64,000 nt of DNA from Halomonas urumqiensis (GCF_003028575.1 NZ_PYUD01000002.1:186001-250000); one strand, 5' to 3'; counted from the stretch's first letter, positions 45,134 to 54,810 are shown. Translations and numbers: made by a program. The notes: generated from the sequence alone by a model not told the origin.

Positions 45134-45904
45134 TCAGAACATCATCCGAACACCCGCAACGACGCCGCTATCCTCGGTGGGGTCGCCGTGGTGACGGGCC
45201 AGGTCGGCGGTATCGCCGTACCGTTTCTCCCAGTAGACACCGACGTAGGGCGCGATGCGACGTGTCACCTCATAACCCAGGCGCATGCCCACGCGCACGG
45301 AGTTGAGACCCTCGCCGACCCCGAATGCCTCGACCTCGCTAGCCGCCAGGGCGATCTCGGTACGCGGCTGCAGGTAGAGTCGCTGGGTGAGGCGCAGGTC
45401 GTACTCGCCCTCGATACTCGCCGACACGTCTCCCTCGTCGCTGACCTGGAACGCCAGATTGGTCTCGATGCCATAGGGCATGACGCCCTGCAGGCCCACT
45501 ACGCCGTAGGTTCGCTCGGCATGGTCATCCGAGAACACCCCACCCTGATAGCCGATGCCACCCTGCAATTCCCAGAAATCAGAGACGAGCCGGCTGTAGA
45601 GCAGCTCCAGTGATTCGAACTCGGCATCCTCGCCGTCACCCTGCACGTTCTCCCCTTCCGACTTGAGGTAGATCCGGTTGACGTCGCCGCCATACCAGGC
45701 CTGGAAGTCCCACACCAGAGCCTCCTCCCCCTTGTCGGGCACGGCGTACTCGAGTCGGTCGAACAACCCCATGGCCATGTTGTGCTCGGCCATCGGGGCA
45801 GGCCAGTCGGCCGGGGCATCGTAGCCATCTTCCGCGTATGCGGGGGATGTCATCAGTATGGCCAGCATGGCTCCAGCGGCTGACATGGCGATGTTGGTCT
45901 TCAT
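45134..45904 (-). CDS. copB: Copper resistance protein B, outer membrane
   Basis: A 256-residue CopB/PcoB-family protein with a signal peptide (AGAMLAILMTSPAYAEDG). The core matches CopB beta-barrels: LFDRLEYAVPDKGEEALVWD, WYGGDVNRIYLKSEGE, LYSRLVSDFWELQGGIGY and the terminal GVRMMF ending in Phe. The Met-rich N-terminal region of classical CopB is short. It probably binds or moves copper at the outer membrane. It lies 9 bp downstream of the CopA-type oxidase gene. Confidence 0.88.
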   Translation of the reverse strand: MKTNIAMSAAGAMLAILMTSPAYAEDGYDAPADWPAPMAEHNMAMGLFDRLEYAVPDKGEEALVWDFQAWYGGDVNRIYLKSEGENVQGDGEDAEFESLELLYSRLVSDFWELQGGIGYQGGVFSDDHAERTYGVVGLQGVMPYGIETNLAFQVSDEGDVSASIEGEYDLRLTQRLYLQPRTEIALAASEVEAFGVGEGLNSVRVGMRLGYEVTRRIAPYVGVYWEKRYGDTADLARHHGDPTEDSGVVAGVRMMF

Positions 45905-45913
45905 GCGTTCTCC

Positions 45914-47740
45914 TTACGAAACCTTGACGACCCGGAACATGCCGGCATCCATGTGGTACAGCAGGTGACAGTGAAACGCCCAACTGCCCTCGGCATCGGC
46001 GGTAATCAACGCCGAGACGCGCTCACCGGGTTTGACATTCAGGGTGTGCTTGCGGGGGATCAGTTCGCCCTGGCCGTTTTCCAGCTCCATCCACATACCA
46101 TGCAGGTGAATGGGATGCTCCATCATGGTGTCGTTGACCAGGATCAGGCGCAGTCGCTCGTCCTTCTCGAAGTGAATGGGCCCTGTCACCTCGCTGAATT
46201 TCTTGCCGTCGAAGGACCACATGTAGCGTTCCATGTTGCCGGTGAGGTGCAGCTCCATCTCGCGGCCTGGCTCACGGCGATCAGGCCATGGTGTAAAGGC
46301 CTTGAGATCGCGGTAGACAAGCACCCGACGCTCTTCGGGATCGATGCCGATGCCTGCCTGGCCATAGCGGGAGCCAGGCTGGGCCTCCCCCGACGCCAGC
46401 ATGCCGTTCTCACGGGTCTTGGATGTTTCTTTCGTCATGCCGCCGCCGCCATGATCCATGCCCTGCATGCCGGAGTGGTCCATGCCTTCCATGCCGGAGT
46501 GGTCCATGCCCTCCATGCCGGAGTGGTCCATGCCCTCCATGCCGGAGTGGTCCATGCCCTCCATGCCGGAGTGATCCATGCCCGCCATGCCATGGGCACC
46601 CATGGCCTCCATGCCTCGGTCGGCGATCCGGCGACGCTCCGGGATGTCGGACTCCATGCCCTCGCGGGGGGCCAGGGTGGCACGTGCATAACCACTGCGA
46701 TCCATGGACTCGGCGAAGATCGTGTAGGCCGTATCGTCTTCTGGAGTGACCAGCACGTCGTAGGTCTCGGCCACCGCGATGCGAAACTCGTCAACTGGGA
46801 CCGGCTGCACCGGCTGGCCGTCGGCGGCCACCACCGTCATCTTCAACCCGGGAATACGCACGTCGAAGTAGGACATGGCCGAGCCGTTGATCACTCGCAG
46901 GCGAATCCGCTCACCTGCCTTGAACAGTGCCGTCCAGTTCTCCCCGGGCGAGTGGCCATTGAGCAGATAGGTGTAGGTGCTGCCGGTGACGTCGGCGATA
47001 TCGCGGGAGCTCATGCGCATCTTCGCCCACATGCCACGCATATCGGCGGTGGCGGCAAAGCCCTTCTCACGCACGTCGGCGAAGAAGTCGGCGATGGTAC
47101 GCTCCTGGAAGTTGTAATAGCCCTCGGCGGTCTTCAGGTTACGGAACACCGACATTGGGTCCTCGAAGGTCCAGTCGGTGAGCAGCAGTACATGCTCGCG
47201 GTCGTAGCGGAACGGTTCTCGCTCAGCGGCATCGATGATCAGCGGGCCGGCATGGCCGAGCTGCTCCTGCATGCCGGAATGGCTGTGATACCAGTAGGTA
47301 CCGTTCTGGCGAATGGGGATGCGGTAGGTAAACGTCTCCCCGGGTTCGATACCGGCGAAGCTCACTCCGGGCACGCCATCCATCCCGGGCGGCAGTATCA
47401 ACCCATGCCAGTGAATGGAGGTAGGTTCGTCGAGAAGATTGGTGACCCGCAGCACGGCATCCTGGCCTTCCTTGAGCCGAATCAGCGGGCCGGGGCTGGT
47501 TCCATTGATGCTGATCGGCCGGGCCTGTTTGCCATCGATGTCGAGCGACTCGCGGCGGATGGCCAAGGCCACCTCGGGACCCTCCTCGATGCCCTTGGCA
47601 TAGGTGTTGGCCTGGCCCCAGGGATTGGCCCAGGCGGGGCGCAAACCAAGCGCGGCCGCCGACCCAATGCCAAGTGCCGCACCGCCTTTCAATAATTGAC
47701 GGCGTGACAGCGGGTGGGTGATGACTCTGGAACTTGCCAT
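45914..47740 (-). CDS. copA: Periplasmic multicopper oxidase CopA
   Basis: A 608-residue three-cupredoxin-domain oxidase. A twin-arginine signal ([20 protein letters not shown]) directs folded export. Copper-site motifs are [19 protein letters not shown] and the C-terminal [13 protein letters not shown] with T1/T3 ligands. Between domains 2 and 3 is a Met/His-rich stretch of repeated GMEGMDHS units that likely binds Cu(I). ATG 47740 is chosen because it starts just before the signal peptide and has GGAG upstream. It oxidises Cu(I) in the periplasm. Confidence 0.93.
   Translation of the reverse strand: MASSRVITHPLSRRQLLKGGAALGIGSAAALGLRPAWANPWGQANTYAKGIEEGPEVALAIRRESLDIDGKQARPISINGTSPGPLIRLKEGQDAVLRVTNLLDEPTSIHWHGLILPPGMDGVPGVSFAGIEPGETFTYRIPIRQNGTYWYHSHSGMQEQLGHAGPLIIDAAEREPFRYDREHVLLLTDWTFEDPMSVFRNLKTAEGYYNFQERTIADFFADVREKGFAATADMRGMWAKMRMSSRDIADVTGSTYTYLLNGHSPGENWTALFKAGERIRLRVINGSAMSYFDVRIPGLKMTVVAADGQPVQPVPVDEFRIAVAETYDVLVTPEDDTAYTIFAESMDRSGYARATLAPREGMESDIPERRRIADRGMEAMGAHGMAGMDHSGMEGMDHSGMEGMDHSGMEGMDHSGMEGMDHSGMQGMDHGGGGMTKETSKTRENGMLASGEAQPGSRYGQAGIGIDPEERRVLVYRDLKAFTPWPDRREPGREMELHLTGNMERYMWSFDGKKFSEVTGPIHFEKDERLRLILVNDTMMEHPIHLHGMWMELENGQGELIPRKHTLNVKPGERVSALITADAEGSWAFHCHLLYHMDAGMFRVVKVS
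46466..46585. repeat. Five 24-bp tandem repeats inside copA
   Basis: Five near-identical 24-bp units (CATGCCGGAGTGGTCCATGC plus 4 bases) encode, on the minus strand, eight-residue Met/His units such as GMEGMDHS. Unit number can change by slippage. The flanks contain further degenerate units. This is an in-frame coding repeat, not a CRISPR. Confidence 0.85.
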
Positions 47741-47811
47741 GCGTGACTCCCGTCGAGGTCTGATCTCCCCATCATGACGGGTCAAGCTGAATCACCGCTG
47801 AACGATCAGGG

Positions 47812-49146
47812 TCACGAGACACTCTCGGCGAGCGGCAGGGTGATCTCCACGCACAAGCCGCCCAAGGAGCTCGGCGCGTAGCTGACACGTCCCGAGTAAC
47901 GTGCCAGCAGTTGAGCCAGGATCGACAGGCCAAGGCCGTAGCCAGGCCGGCTTTCGTCAAGGCGCCGACCACGCTGGCCGAGTGCGTGCAGTTCCTCTTC
48001 GGCTACCCCCGGCCCATCGTCCTCGACGACAATCGTCAGCCATCCATCCAGGCACAGCCGGCAGCGAACCTCGCGCGCGGCCCATTTTCCGGCGTTGTCC
48101 AGCACGATGCCAAGTATCTCGGACAGGTCTTGCGACTCGACCGGGATACGCTGACCCTGCCGACCCGGCAGGCTCAGGTGGAAGCGCTTATCGGGGTAGA
48201 GCACGCGGAACATTTCGACTAGCCGAGCGCCATCGCGATGCAGTTCGGACATCCGCCCTGCCTGGGGGCCGGCGATTCGTGAGCGTCGCAACTCGGCATC
48301 CAACTGGGCATGGACCGCTTCAAGGCGCTCCACCAGCCGCCGTCGGCGCGCATCATCGATGGGACGCACCCCACGCAACACCTGGGTCACGGCGGCCAGT
48401 GGGGTCTTCAAGGCATGGGAGAGATTGGCCACCGAGTCGCGGGAGCGCTGCAGGCGGCTATCAATCTCATCCATGAAGCGATTGAGCTGCATGACCAGGC
48501 TGTCCAGCTCGGAGGGTACGTCCAGGGTCAAGCGCTCGCGTCTCCCGTCACGCAGCTCGTCCAGTTGGTCGCGTAGCCGAGACAGGGGAACCAGGCCACG
48601 GTTGACGGCAAGCAGGTTGAGGGTCCCCAGCAGTACCAGCAAGGCCGCGGCGATACTCCCGACCCACCAGTGCAGCCGATGAAGCCCGGCGTCCACCTGC
48701 GAAAAATCCTCACCAATCAGCAGCACCCCGTCCTCGCCATCGAGCACGAAGGGCTGGCGGTAGACCAGCAGGTGCTGACCACCCTCACGCACCTCGACAA
48801 GTATTTCGCTGGACGCACCAAGTAGCGGCTGCAATGCCTCTTGCCAACGCGAGTCGGAGGCGGTGATGTCATCGCCAAGGCGCAACACGTAGAGGTGGTG
48901 GAAAACCTGAAAACCACGGCTCGCCGAATCCAGCACAGCGGAGGTTGATAGGTAGTCGCGCCGCAACTGCTCGACGGCATGGGCGGCTTCACGCTCGAGG
49001 CGCGCGCCGAGAAAGTCACGTGCCAGATCCTTGAGCAAGATGCCATGCAGCAACCAGGCAATACCGGTAACCACCAGCGCGATTCCCGACAGCCACGCGA
49101 GCAGTCGAATGCGCAGGCTACGCCGGTCAACGCGCAATGAAGACAT
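47812..49146 (-). CDS. copS: Copper-responsive sensor histidine kinase (CopS-like)
   Basis: A 444-residue membrane kinase. Helix 1 (about residues 14-35), a periplasmic sensor domain, helix 2 (about 168-190) and a HAMP segment lead to the dimerisation box NLSHALKTPLAAVTQVL with phospho-His. ATPase boxes follow: LDNAGKWA (N box), VEDDGPGV (G1) and GYGLGLSI (G2). ATG 49146 overlaps the regulator gene by 20 bp. The copper role is inferred from the operon. Confidence 0.85.
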   Translation of the reverse strand: MSSLRVDRRSLRIRLLAWLSGIALVVTGIAWLLHGILLKDLARDFLGARLEREAAHAVEQLRRDYLSTSAVLDSASRGFQVFHHLYVLRLGDDITASDSRWQEALQPLLGASSEILVEVREGGQHLLVYRQPFVLDGEDGVLLIGEDFSQVDAGLHRLHWWVGSIAAALLVLLGTLNLLAVNRGLVPLSRLRDQLDELRDGRRERLTLDVPSELDSLVMQLNRFMDEIDSRLQRSRDSVANLSHALKTPLAAVTQVLRGVRPIDDARRRRLVERLEAVHAQLDAELRRSRIAGPQAGRMSELHRDGARLVEMFRVLYPDKRFHLSLPGRQGQRIPVESQDLSEILGIVLDNAGKWAAREVRCRLCLDGWLTIVVEDDGPGVAEEELHALGQRGRRLDESRPGYGLGLSILAQLLARYSGRVSYAPSSLGGLCVEITLPLAESVS

Positions 49147-49792
49147 AACCCTGGCCGCGGCGGGTCTGGATGACCGATTTGCCCACATGGCGGCGCAACC
49201 GGGCGATATACACCTCGATCAGATTGGGAGCCGCGGCATCCTGGTCCAGCGCGTAAAGCTGATTGAGCAGGTGGCCCTTGGAGAGGATGCGCCCCGGGTG
49301 GTGCATGAAGTAGCGCAGCAGCAGAAATTCAGTGCCGGTGAGGGAGTGCCAGGTGCCACCATCGACACGCACACACTGATTCGCTTCATCCAGCGAGACA
49401 CCGCCAAGTGTCAACTCACGGGACAGGCGTCCGGACTTTCGACGCAACAACGCCATCACCCTGGCAATGAGCTCTGCTTCATGGAAGGGCTTCGTCAGAT
49501 AGTCATCCGCTCCCCCCTCGAGGCCGATCACCTTGTCTTCCCAGGTGTCGCGCGCGGTGAGTATCAACACTGGCAGGTCATGGCCTTCCTTACGCCACTG
49601 CCGAAGCAGAGCCAGACCGGAGCCGTCAGGCAAGCCGAGGTCGAGAATCGCAAGCTCATAGTGCTCAGTCGCCATAAGCGATCTGGCCACTTTCAAAGAA
49701 GTGGCCAGATCGGCGCGATAACCGCTGTCCTTCAGACACTCAACCAGGCTCTCGGCGAGCAGGTCGTCATCTTCGAGAAGCAACAGTTTCAT
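49127..49792 (-). CDS. copR: OmpR-family response regulator (CopR-like)
   Basis: A 221-residue regulator. The receiver domain has acidic pocket EDDD (7-10), phospho-acceptor Asp51 (LAILDLGLPDG) and Lys in LTKPFHEAEL. The C-terminal winged helix ends VIQTRRGQGYVFIAR. It is placed between the cupredoxin gene and its kinase, so it probably activates this copper operon. Confidence 0.88.
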   Translation of the reverse strand: MKLLLLEDDDLLAESLVECLKDSGYRADLATSLKVARSLMATEHYELAILDLGLPDGSGLALLRQWRKEGHDLPVLILTARDTWEDKVIGLEGGADDYLTKPFHEAELIARVMALLRRKSGRLSRELTLGGVSLDEANQCVRVDGGTWHSLTGTEFLLLRYFMHHPGRILSKGHLLNQLYALDQDAAAPNLIEVYIARLRRHVGKSVIQTRRGQGYVFIAR

Positions 49793-49801
49793 GAAGGCGA
49801 A

Positions 49802-50296
49802 TCACCCCTGGAAATCGATATTCCCTGACATCCCTGATTCGTAGTGCCCGGGAATATTGCAAGCGTATTCGAGGGTATCCACATTGCCCGGGGCGGTCCA
49901 CACGAGTTCGGCGGTTTCCCCAGGGGCAATCGTCACAGCAGGCATCACGCCGCCATGTTCTCCCTCCGCCATGTCGTGGCCACCGTGCCCCGCATGGCCA
50001 TCACCGTGGCTACCGCTCATCTCCTGCATCATCTTGCGATGGGCGGCCTGCGCCTCGGCATCGCCGATGACGAACTCGTGCTCCAGATTACCGGTGTTGA
50101 CGATTTCGAAGCGGATGGTTTCACCGGGCGCGATGTCCAGCCCCTCCGGTTCGAACCACATGTCACCCGCCTCGAAGCGAATGGTGCGATCCACATCCGC
50201 TGCATCGGCGGATGAATGTGACCCGGCATGTTCACCGGAGGCGAAGGCGGTCGAGGTGGCAAGCCCCAGGGTCAGGGCCAGTAGCATCAAGCGCAT
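49802..50296 (-). CDS. Exported cupredoxin (plastocyanin-like copper protein)
   Basis: A 164-residue protein with signal peptide (MLLALTLGLATSTAFAS). Blue-copper ligands are visible: His in NTGNLEHEFVIGD, and Cys-His-Met in YACNIPGHYESGM. A His/Met-rich loop (SHGDGHAGHGGHDMAEGEHG) between them could hold extra copper. First gene of the leftward operon, 9 bp before copR. It likely buffers or delivers periplasmic copper. The upstream 50297-50564 region is the operon's promoter area; no clear box is recognised there. Confidence 0.87.
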   Translation of the reverse strand: MRLMLLALTLGLATSTAFASGEHAGSHSSADAADVDRTIRFEAGDMWFEPEGLDIAPGETIRFEIVNTGNLEHEFVIGDAEAQAAHRKMMQEMSGSHGDGHAGHGGHDMAEGEHGGVMPAVTIAPGETAELVWTAPGNVDTLEYACNIPGHYESGMSGNIDFQG

Positions 50297-50564
50297 CAGG
50301 GAACCTCTGGTATCGAATCTAGGAAGACTCGGTTGTACCGCAACAACCTGAAACTAGGCTGAACACAGTCAGCGGTTCGCTGCATCAAAGCAACTTGACC
50401 TCGGGGTTGGCTGATGCCGCTCTCCGTCCTGCTGGGCCTGGGCATTGCCACCCTCATCAACTACAGATCACGACTGGTCGCCACGATGAAAACCACTCAT
50501 GAACCTGCCCCAACCGCACCGCTCGAGTCGGCGGGGCTGATTGCGGAAGTCACGCGAGACGAAA

Positions 50565-50593
50565 AAGGGCTTACGGAAACTCCGTAAGCCCTT
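50565..50593 (-). terminator. Terminator of the tRNA-Arg transcript
   Basis: A 13-bp perfect stem AAGGGCTTACGGA / TCCGTAAGCCCTT with a 3-nt loop. On the minus strand it follows the tRNA by 5 bp and runs into TTTTTCG. Confidence 0.85.
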
Positions 50594-50598
50594 GATTT

Positions 50599-50675
50599 TG
50601 GCGCGCCCGGCAGGATTCGAACCTGCGACCCTCGGCTTCGGAGGCCGATACTCTATCCAACTGAGCTACGGGCGC
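50599..50675 (-). tRNA. tRNA-Arg (anticodon CCG)
   Basis: The minus strand reads GCGCCCGTAGCTCAGTTGGA at the 5' end, with a 7-bp acceptor stem (GCGCCCG/CGGGCGC), D arm, anticodon stem-loop CTCCGAA giving CCG, T arm GGTTCGAATCC and encoded CCA. The total is 77 nt with CCA. A tRNA gene is a common integration site, but no integrase is seen nearby. Confidence 0.95.
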
Positions 50676-50831
50676 TTTGTGGTTGCGCATCCTACCCGTG
50701 CAGGCGTGTGCTGTCCAGCGGTTGGGCGGCTACCGCCAGGGCGTTACCATTGGCCCATTTACTACACTAGGACGTGCTTCTATAGTGCAAACGCACCGTT
50801 AGCGCTCTAACTTCTGGAAGGGATCGACATA

Positions 50832-51830
50832 ATGACAAAACTGGCACTGAACACGCTGGCACTCGCTGTCTCGCTGGGCATGGCGGCTACGGCGAATGCT
50901 TCGGATTTCGATGACATGGAGCCGGTCACGCTGCGCCTGGCGCACGTCGTCAACGAGCAGGATGGCTTTCATATTGCGGCGACGAAGTTCGAGGAACTGG
51001 TCGAAGCCCGCACCGACGGCAAGGTGGATATCGAGATCTACCCCAACGCCACGCTTGGCGATGAGCGCACGCTGCTGGAAGGCATGCAGATCGGCACCGT
51101 GGACATGGGCGTGATCACCAACGGCCCAGTGGCCAATTTTGTCGAGGAAATGGCGGTGTTCGAGCTGCCGTTCCTGTTCCCCTCCCCCGAAGCGGCCTAC
51201 GAGGTGCTGGACGGCCCGATCGGCCAGGAGCTGCTCGACAAGCTCGCCGACGTCAACCTGAAGGGTCTGGCGTATGCCGAGCGGGGCTTCCGTAACCTGA
51301 CCAACAGCGAACGCCCCGTCAACGCGCCTTCCGACCTGGATGGCCTGCGCATCCGCGTGATGGAGAACCCTGTTTACACCGACACCTTCCGCGAGCTGGG
51401 TGCCAACGCCATTCCCATGGCCTGGACCGAGGCGCTGACAGCCATGCAACAGGGCACCATCGATGGCCAGGAAAACCCGGTCAACGTCATCCACTCGTTC
51501 AATCTGGATGAAACCCAGAGCCACATGACCCTGTCGCGCCACACCTATGCCCCGGCGATTTTCGTGATGGGCATGCCGGTGTGGAGCCAGTTGCCTGAAG
51601 CCGCGCAGGCCGTACTGGAACAAGCCGCCCAGGAAGCCGCCGAGCACGAGCGGCAGATGAACAGCGAGATGGAAGCCGACCAACTGGCGGCATTGCGCGA
51701 AGCGGGCATGCAGATCAACGACACGCCGGATATCAGCGCTTTCCAGGAGGCCGTCGCGCCGGTATACGAGAAGTATGGCGAGCAGTTCGGCGATTACCTG
51801 CCCCGCATCCAGGAAGCGCTGAACCAGTGA
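50832..51830 (+). CDS. dctP: TRAP transporter substrate-binding protein (DctP family)
   Basis: A 332-residue periplasmic protein with signal peptide (LNTLALAVSLGMAATANAS). Family segments: LRLAHVVNEQDGFHIAATKF, GVITNGPVANF, GFRNLTNSERPVN, GLRIRVMENPVY with the carboxylate-binding Arg, and ALTAMQQGTIDGQENP. AAGGGA precedes ATG 50832. Likely ligand is a C4-dicarboxylate or other organic acid. A plain operon promoter lies in the 150 bp after the tRNA gene. Confidence 0.9.
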   Translation: MTKLALNTLALAVSLGMAATANASDFDDMEPVTLRLAHVVNEQDGFHIAATKFEELVEARTDGKVDIEIYPNATLGDERTLLEGMQIGTVDMGVITNGPVANFVEEMAVFELPFLFPSPEAAYEVLDGPIGQELLDKLADVNLKGLAYAERGFRNLTNSERPVNAPSDLDGLRIRVMENPVYTDTFRELGANAIPMAWTEALTAMQQGTIDGQENPVNVIHSFNLDETQSHMTLSRHTYAPAIFVMGMPVWSQLPEAAQAVLEQAAQEAAEHERQMNSEMEADQLAALREAGMQINDTPDISAFQEAVAPVYEKYGEQFGDYLPRIQEALNQ

Positions 51831-52351
51831 TCGCGATGGCGCAGCCGCTGTTGACGCTGTTGCAACGCATTGAACGCGGGCTGGATGCCATCATCCAGCC
51901 CGTTGTCTTTGCCTGCATGGCCGCGTTGATCGGCGTGATTACCCTGCAGATCATCTCGCGGGTACTGTTCACCGCCGTCGGCTGGACCGAAGAGGTGGCC
52001 CGCTTTCTGCTGGTATGGATAACGTTTCTTGCCGGCACCCTGGCGTTCCAGCGTGGTCGGCATATCGCCGTCATGTTCGCCGTGGATGCCCTGCCGCTTC
52101 CCGTGCGCCGCGCGGCCCGGCTGGCCGCCCTGGCGGTCACCCTGGCCTTGCTGTTGGCACTGATCGTGATTGGCTATCGCTACATGCAGGTGCAGAGCTT
52201 CCAGAAATCCGCGTCGCTGCGCGTGTCGATGACCTATGTCTACGCGGTGATGCCGCTGTGTGCGGGCATCATGGCGTGGTACACCCTGGTGGATATCATC
52301 GAGACGTTGATCCATGGCGAGCCTGGTGTGGTAGACGAGGATAGCCCATGA
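51827..52351 (+). CDS. dctQ: TRAP transporter small membrane subunit (DctQ family)
   Basis: A four-helix protein of about 171-174 residues with SRVLFTAVGWTEEVARFLLVWITFLAGTLAF and RGRHIAVMF, typical of DctQ. GTG 51827 overlaps the dctP stop; ATG 51836 is the alternative, and neither has a strong ribosome site. The stop overlaps dctM (ATGA). Confidence 0.87.
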   Translation: MIAMAQPLLTLLQRIERGLDAIIQPVVFACMAALIGVITLQIISRVLFTAVGWTEEVARFLLVWITFLAGTLAFQRGRHIAVMFAVDALPLPVRRAARLAALAVTLALLLALIVIGYRYMQVQSFQKSASLRVSMTYVYAVMPLCAGIMAWYTLVDIIETLIHGEPGVVDEDSP

Positions 52352-53610
52352 CGCTGGTGCTGTTCGGTCTGTTCTTCCTGTTCATGCTGCTCGGCGTTCC
52401 GATCGCCTTCGCCATCGGCGCCAGTACGCTCTACGCATTGCATCAGTCGGGTGTGCCCTTGATGGTCGTCACCCAGCAAATGTTTCAGGGCATCAACTCC
52501 TTTGCGCTGGTGGCGGTGCCGATGTTCATCCTCGCCGGCGATCTCATGGCACAGGGCAGGGTCAGCGAAAAGCTGGTCAATTTCGCCGATGCGCTGGTCG
52601 GGTTCATGCGCGGCGGGCTTTCCGTGGTGTCGGTGATGGCGGGCATGTTCTTCGCCGCGATTTCGGGCTCGGGAGCGGCGACCACCGCCGCGGTGGGGTC
52701 AAGCCTGGTGCCGGAACTCAAGCGCAAGGGCTACGAGCCGGCCTCGGCGGCCAGCCTGATTGCCGCCAGCGGCACGATCGGTGTGGTCATTCCCCCCTCG
52801 GTGCCGATGATCATCTATGCGGTGATCGCGCAGCAATCGGTATCCAAACTGTTCCTGAACGGGTTCATCCCGGGGGTTGCCATGGGCCTTGGGTTGATGG
52901 CGATTGCCATCGTCCAGGCGTATCGCCGCCAGTATCCCCATGGCACCGCGCTGTCGCTTGCCACCATCTGGCGCACCTTGAAGGATGCCAGCTGGGGATT
53001 GATGACGCCGGTGATCATCCTGGGCGGCATCTTCTCGGGTATCTTCACCCCCTCCGAGGCGGCGGTGGTCGCGGTCAACTACGCACTGCTGGTCTCGCTG
53101 TTCGTCTATCGCGACCTGACCCCGAAGGCGGTCTACCACGTGTTGATCCGCTCGGCGATCACCACCTCGGTGATAATGCTGGTGATTGCCATGTCGGCGG
53201 TGCTGAGCTGGACGCTCTCCAGCTGGCAGGTGCCGGGGGCGATTGCCCAATCGGTGCTGTCGCTCTCGACGAACCCCTTCGTCATCATGCTGCTGGTCGT
53301 CGGGGTGATCCTGTTGACTGGCGTGTTCATCGAAACCGCCAGCGCCCTGATCATCCTGACCCCGGTGCTGCTGCCGCTGGTGCTGCAGTTGGGCATCGAC
53401 CCGATACACTTCGGCTTGATCATCGTGATGGGGCTGGCAATCGGCATGATCACTCCGCCGGTGGCCATCAACCTCTATGTGGCGTCGTCGGTCACCCAAC
53501 TGCCGCTGGAGCGAATCACCCGCGCTATCATCCCCTATCTGCTGGGATTGATCGGCGTGCTGCTGCTGGTGGTCTATGTGCCCATGTTGCTGGGCTGGTC
53601 GGGGGGCTAG
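52348..53610 (+). CDS. dctM: TRAP transporter large membrane subunit (DctM family)
   Basis: A 420-residue, about 12-helix protein. DctM segments: PMFILAGDLMAQGRVSEKLV, AAISGSGAATTAAVGSSLV, ASGTIGVVIPPSVPMIIYAV and GMITPPVAINLYVASSVT. It overlaps dctQ by 4 bases. It completes the second TRAP system of the window. Confidence 0.93.
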   Translation: MTLVLFGLFFLFMLLGVPIAFAIGASTLYALHQSGVPLMVVTQQMFQGINSFALVAVPMFILAGDLMAQGRVSEKLVNFADALVGFMRGGLSVVSVMAGMFFAAISGSGAATTAAVGSSLVPELKRKGYEPASAASLIAASGTIGVVIPPSVPMIIYAVIAQQSVSKLFLNGFIPGVAMGLGLMAIAIVQAYRRQYPHGTALSLATIWRTLKDASWGLMTPVIILGGIFSGIFTPSEAAVVAVNYALLVSLFVYRDLTPKAVYHVLIRSAITTSVIMLVIAMSAVLSWTLSSWQVPGAIAQSVLSLSTNPFVIMLLVVGVILLTGVFIETASALIILTPVLLPLVLQLGIDPIHFGLIIVMGLAIGMITPPVAINLYVASSVTQLPLERITRAIIPYLLGLIGVLLLVVYVPMLLGWSGG

Positions 53611-53801
53611 GGTTGGCCGCGCCTATAGGACAAGTGCCATTGCGGCCGTGGCCATTGGCGCAAAAGGGGCATTTTCCAGCGCTAGCCGATGCCGGTATAC
53701 TCATGGGCATTGCGCGCGTCAATGGCAGCTTTCGGCGATGGTGAGGCCATTTTCGACGTCGCCACAATAATTTCTTACAGGACCGTCAAGAGGTGGTGAG
53801 A

Positions 53802-54641
53802 GTGAAATCCAGCAAGCTGATAATGGGGTGCCTGGCCACCCTGGGCCTGACCGCAGGCATGTCCTCCGCCCAGGCCGAGGTTGACCGCGACGCGATCGCG
53901 GAGCGTCTCGCACCGGCTGGGCAGCTGTGCCTGCAGGGTGACGATTGTGCCACCACCGTCGCTGCGGCAAGCGGTGGTGGCGAGGACTCCTCCGGCGCGC
54001 TTGACGGTGAATCGATCTACGGAAATGTCTGTGCCGCCTGCCACGAATCTGGTGCCGCCGGCGCACCGGTACGCGGTGATGAGAGCGGCTGGGCCGAGCG
54101 TGTCGACAAGGGCTGGGATGAGCTGCTTGCCAATGCCATCAATGGCATCGGGGCCATGCCGGCCAAGGGCGGCAACTCAAGCCTCTCCGATGAAGAAGTG
54201 GCGGCAGCCACAGCACATCTGCTCGAGCCGGTGATGGATGTGCCGGAAGTGGGTGGCGACGAAGCAACCGAGGAAGAGGTGTCGGACGAAGCTGCCGCAT
54301 CCGAAGGTGATTCCGCTTCAGACGACGAGGCCGCTTCAGACGACGAAGCCGCGTCAGACGATGGCGAGAGCGCGACCGCCGACGGCGGAAGCGATTCCGG
54401 CCTGGATGGCGAAGCGCTCTACGGCAGCAGCGGCTGCGCGGCCTGCCATGACAGCGGCGCCGCAGGCGCACCGGTGGTGGGCGATGCCGACGGCTGGGCG
54501 GATCGCCTCGACAAGGGCACCGAAGAGCTCTATGCCAATGCCATCAACGGCATCGGCGCCATGCCACCCAAGGGCGGTAGCAGCGCCTCCGATGAGGAAG
54601 TGCAGGCCATCGTCGACTACATGATCTCCGAAGTGGAGTAA
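53802..54641 (+). CDS. Di-haem cytochrome c (two cytochrome c5-like domains)
   Basis: About 279 residues. After a signal peptide (CLATLGLTAGMSSAQAEV), domain 1 has CAACH with a distal Met in GIGAMPAKGG. Domain 2 has CAACH and GIGAMPPKGG. Each is a cytochrome c5-type monohaem unit. The domains are joined by an acidic linker of repeated SDDEAA units. GTG 53802 is favoured because AGAGG lies 8 nt upstream; GTG 53793 is in frame too. It is a periplasmic electron carrier, perhaps to a terminal oxidase or denitrification enzyme. The acidic linker fits a halophile. Confidence 0.87.
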   Translation: MKSSKLIMGCLATLGLTAGMSSAQAEVDRDAIAERLAPAGQLCLQGDDCATTVAAASGGGEDSSGALDGESIYGNVCAACHESGAAGAPVRGDESGWAERVDKGWDELLANAINGIGAMPAKGGNSSLSDEEVAAATAHLLEPVMDVPEVGGDEATEEEVSDEAAASEGDSASDDEAASDDEAASDDGESATADGGSDSGLDGEALYGSSGCAACHDSGAAGAPVVGDADGWADRLDKGTEELYANAINGIGAMPPKGGSSASDEEVQAIVDYMISEVE

Positions 54642-54666
54642 GTAGCGAAGCGTGAGCCTGACACGA

Positions 54667-54692
54667 AGCGGGGCGCCATTCGGCGCCCCGCT
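54667..54692 (+). terminator. Terminator of the di-haem cytochrome gene
   Basis: An 11-bp perfect GC stem AGCGGGGCGCC / GGCGCCCCGCT with a 4-nt loop, 25 bp after the stop, followed by CGCGTTTG. Confidence 0.7.
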
Positions 54693-54726
54693 CGCGTTTG
54701 CACACTGTCCAAACTCACCGCCCGAA

Positions 54727-54810
54727 TTACCCCAGCAACGACCTCAACCCAGCGATCGCCTCCTTGCCCCGCGCCTGCTTCTTGCCCGGGTCTTCCTTGT
54801 CGGCGTTCAT
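54727..54810 (-). CDS. Very short ORF, possible gene tail
   Basis: A 27-residue frame (MNADKEDPGKKQARGKEAIA, then GLRSLLG) ends at TAA 54727. The frame stays open upstream to about 54900 (VTGQRADEVPPPKLHRR...), but no good start or ribosome site is seen. The lysine-rich, protein-like composition suggests a real small gene or the tail of one cut off by the cassette array. Function not recognised. The rest of 54642-54904 holds only the terminator. Confidence 0.25.
   Translation of the reverse strand: MNADKEDPGKKQARGKEAIAGLRSLLG

Noticed and set aside
43548..45194. Long plus-strand open frame opposite the copper ATPase gene
   Set aside because: It mirrors the high-GC codon pattern of the true minus-strand gene, and its translation is low-complexity with no motif; similar mirror frames opposite cdhC, aruI, copA and dctM were rejected for the same reason.
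46466..46585. Tandem repeats resembling a CRISPR array
   Set aside because: Units are directly adjacent with no spacers and lie in frame inside copA; no cas genes are present anywhere in the window.
50414..50587. 57-codon plus-strand frame beginning MPLSVLLGLGIATLI
   Set aside because: No ribosome site, and its end runs through the tRNA-Arg terminator hairpin; the hydrophobic start is weak evidence, so it is not called a gene.
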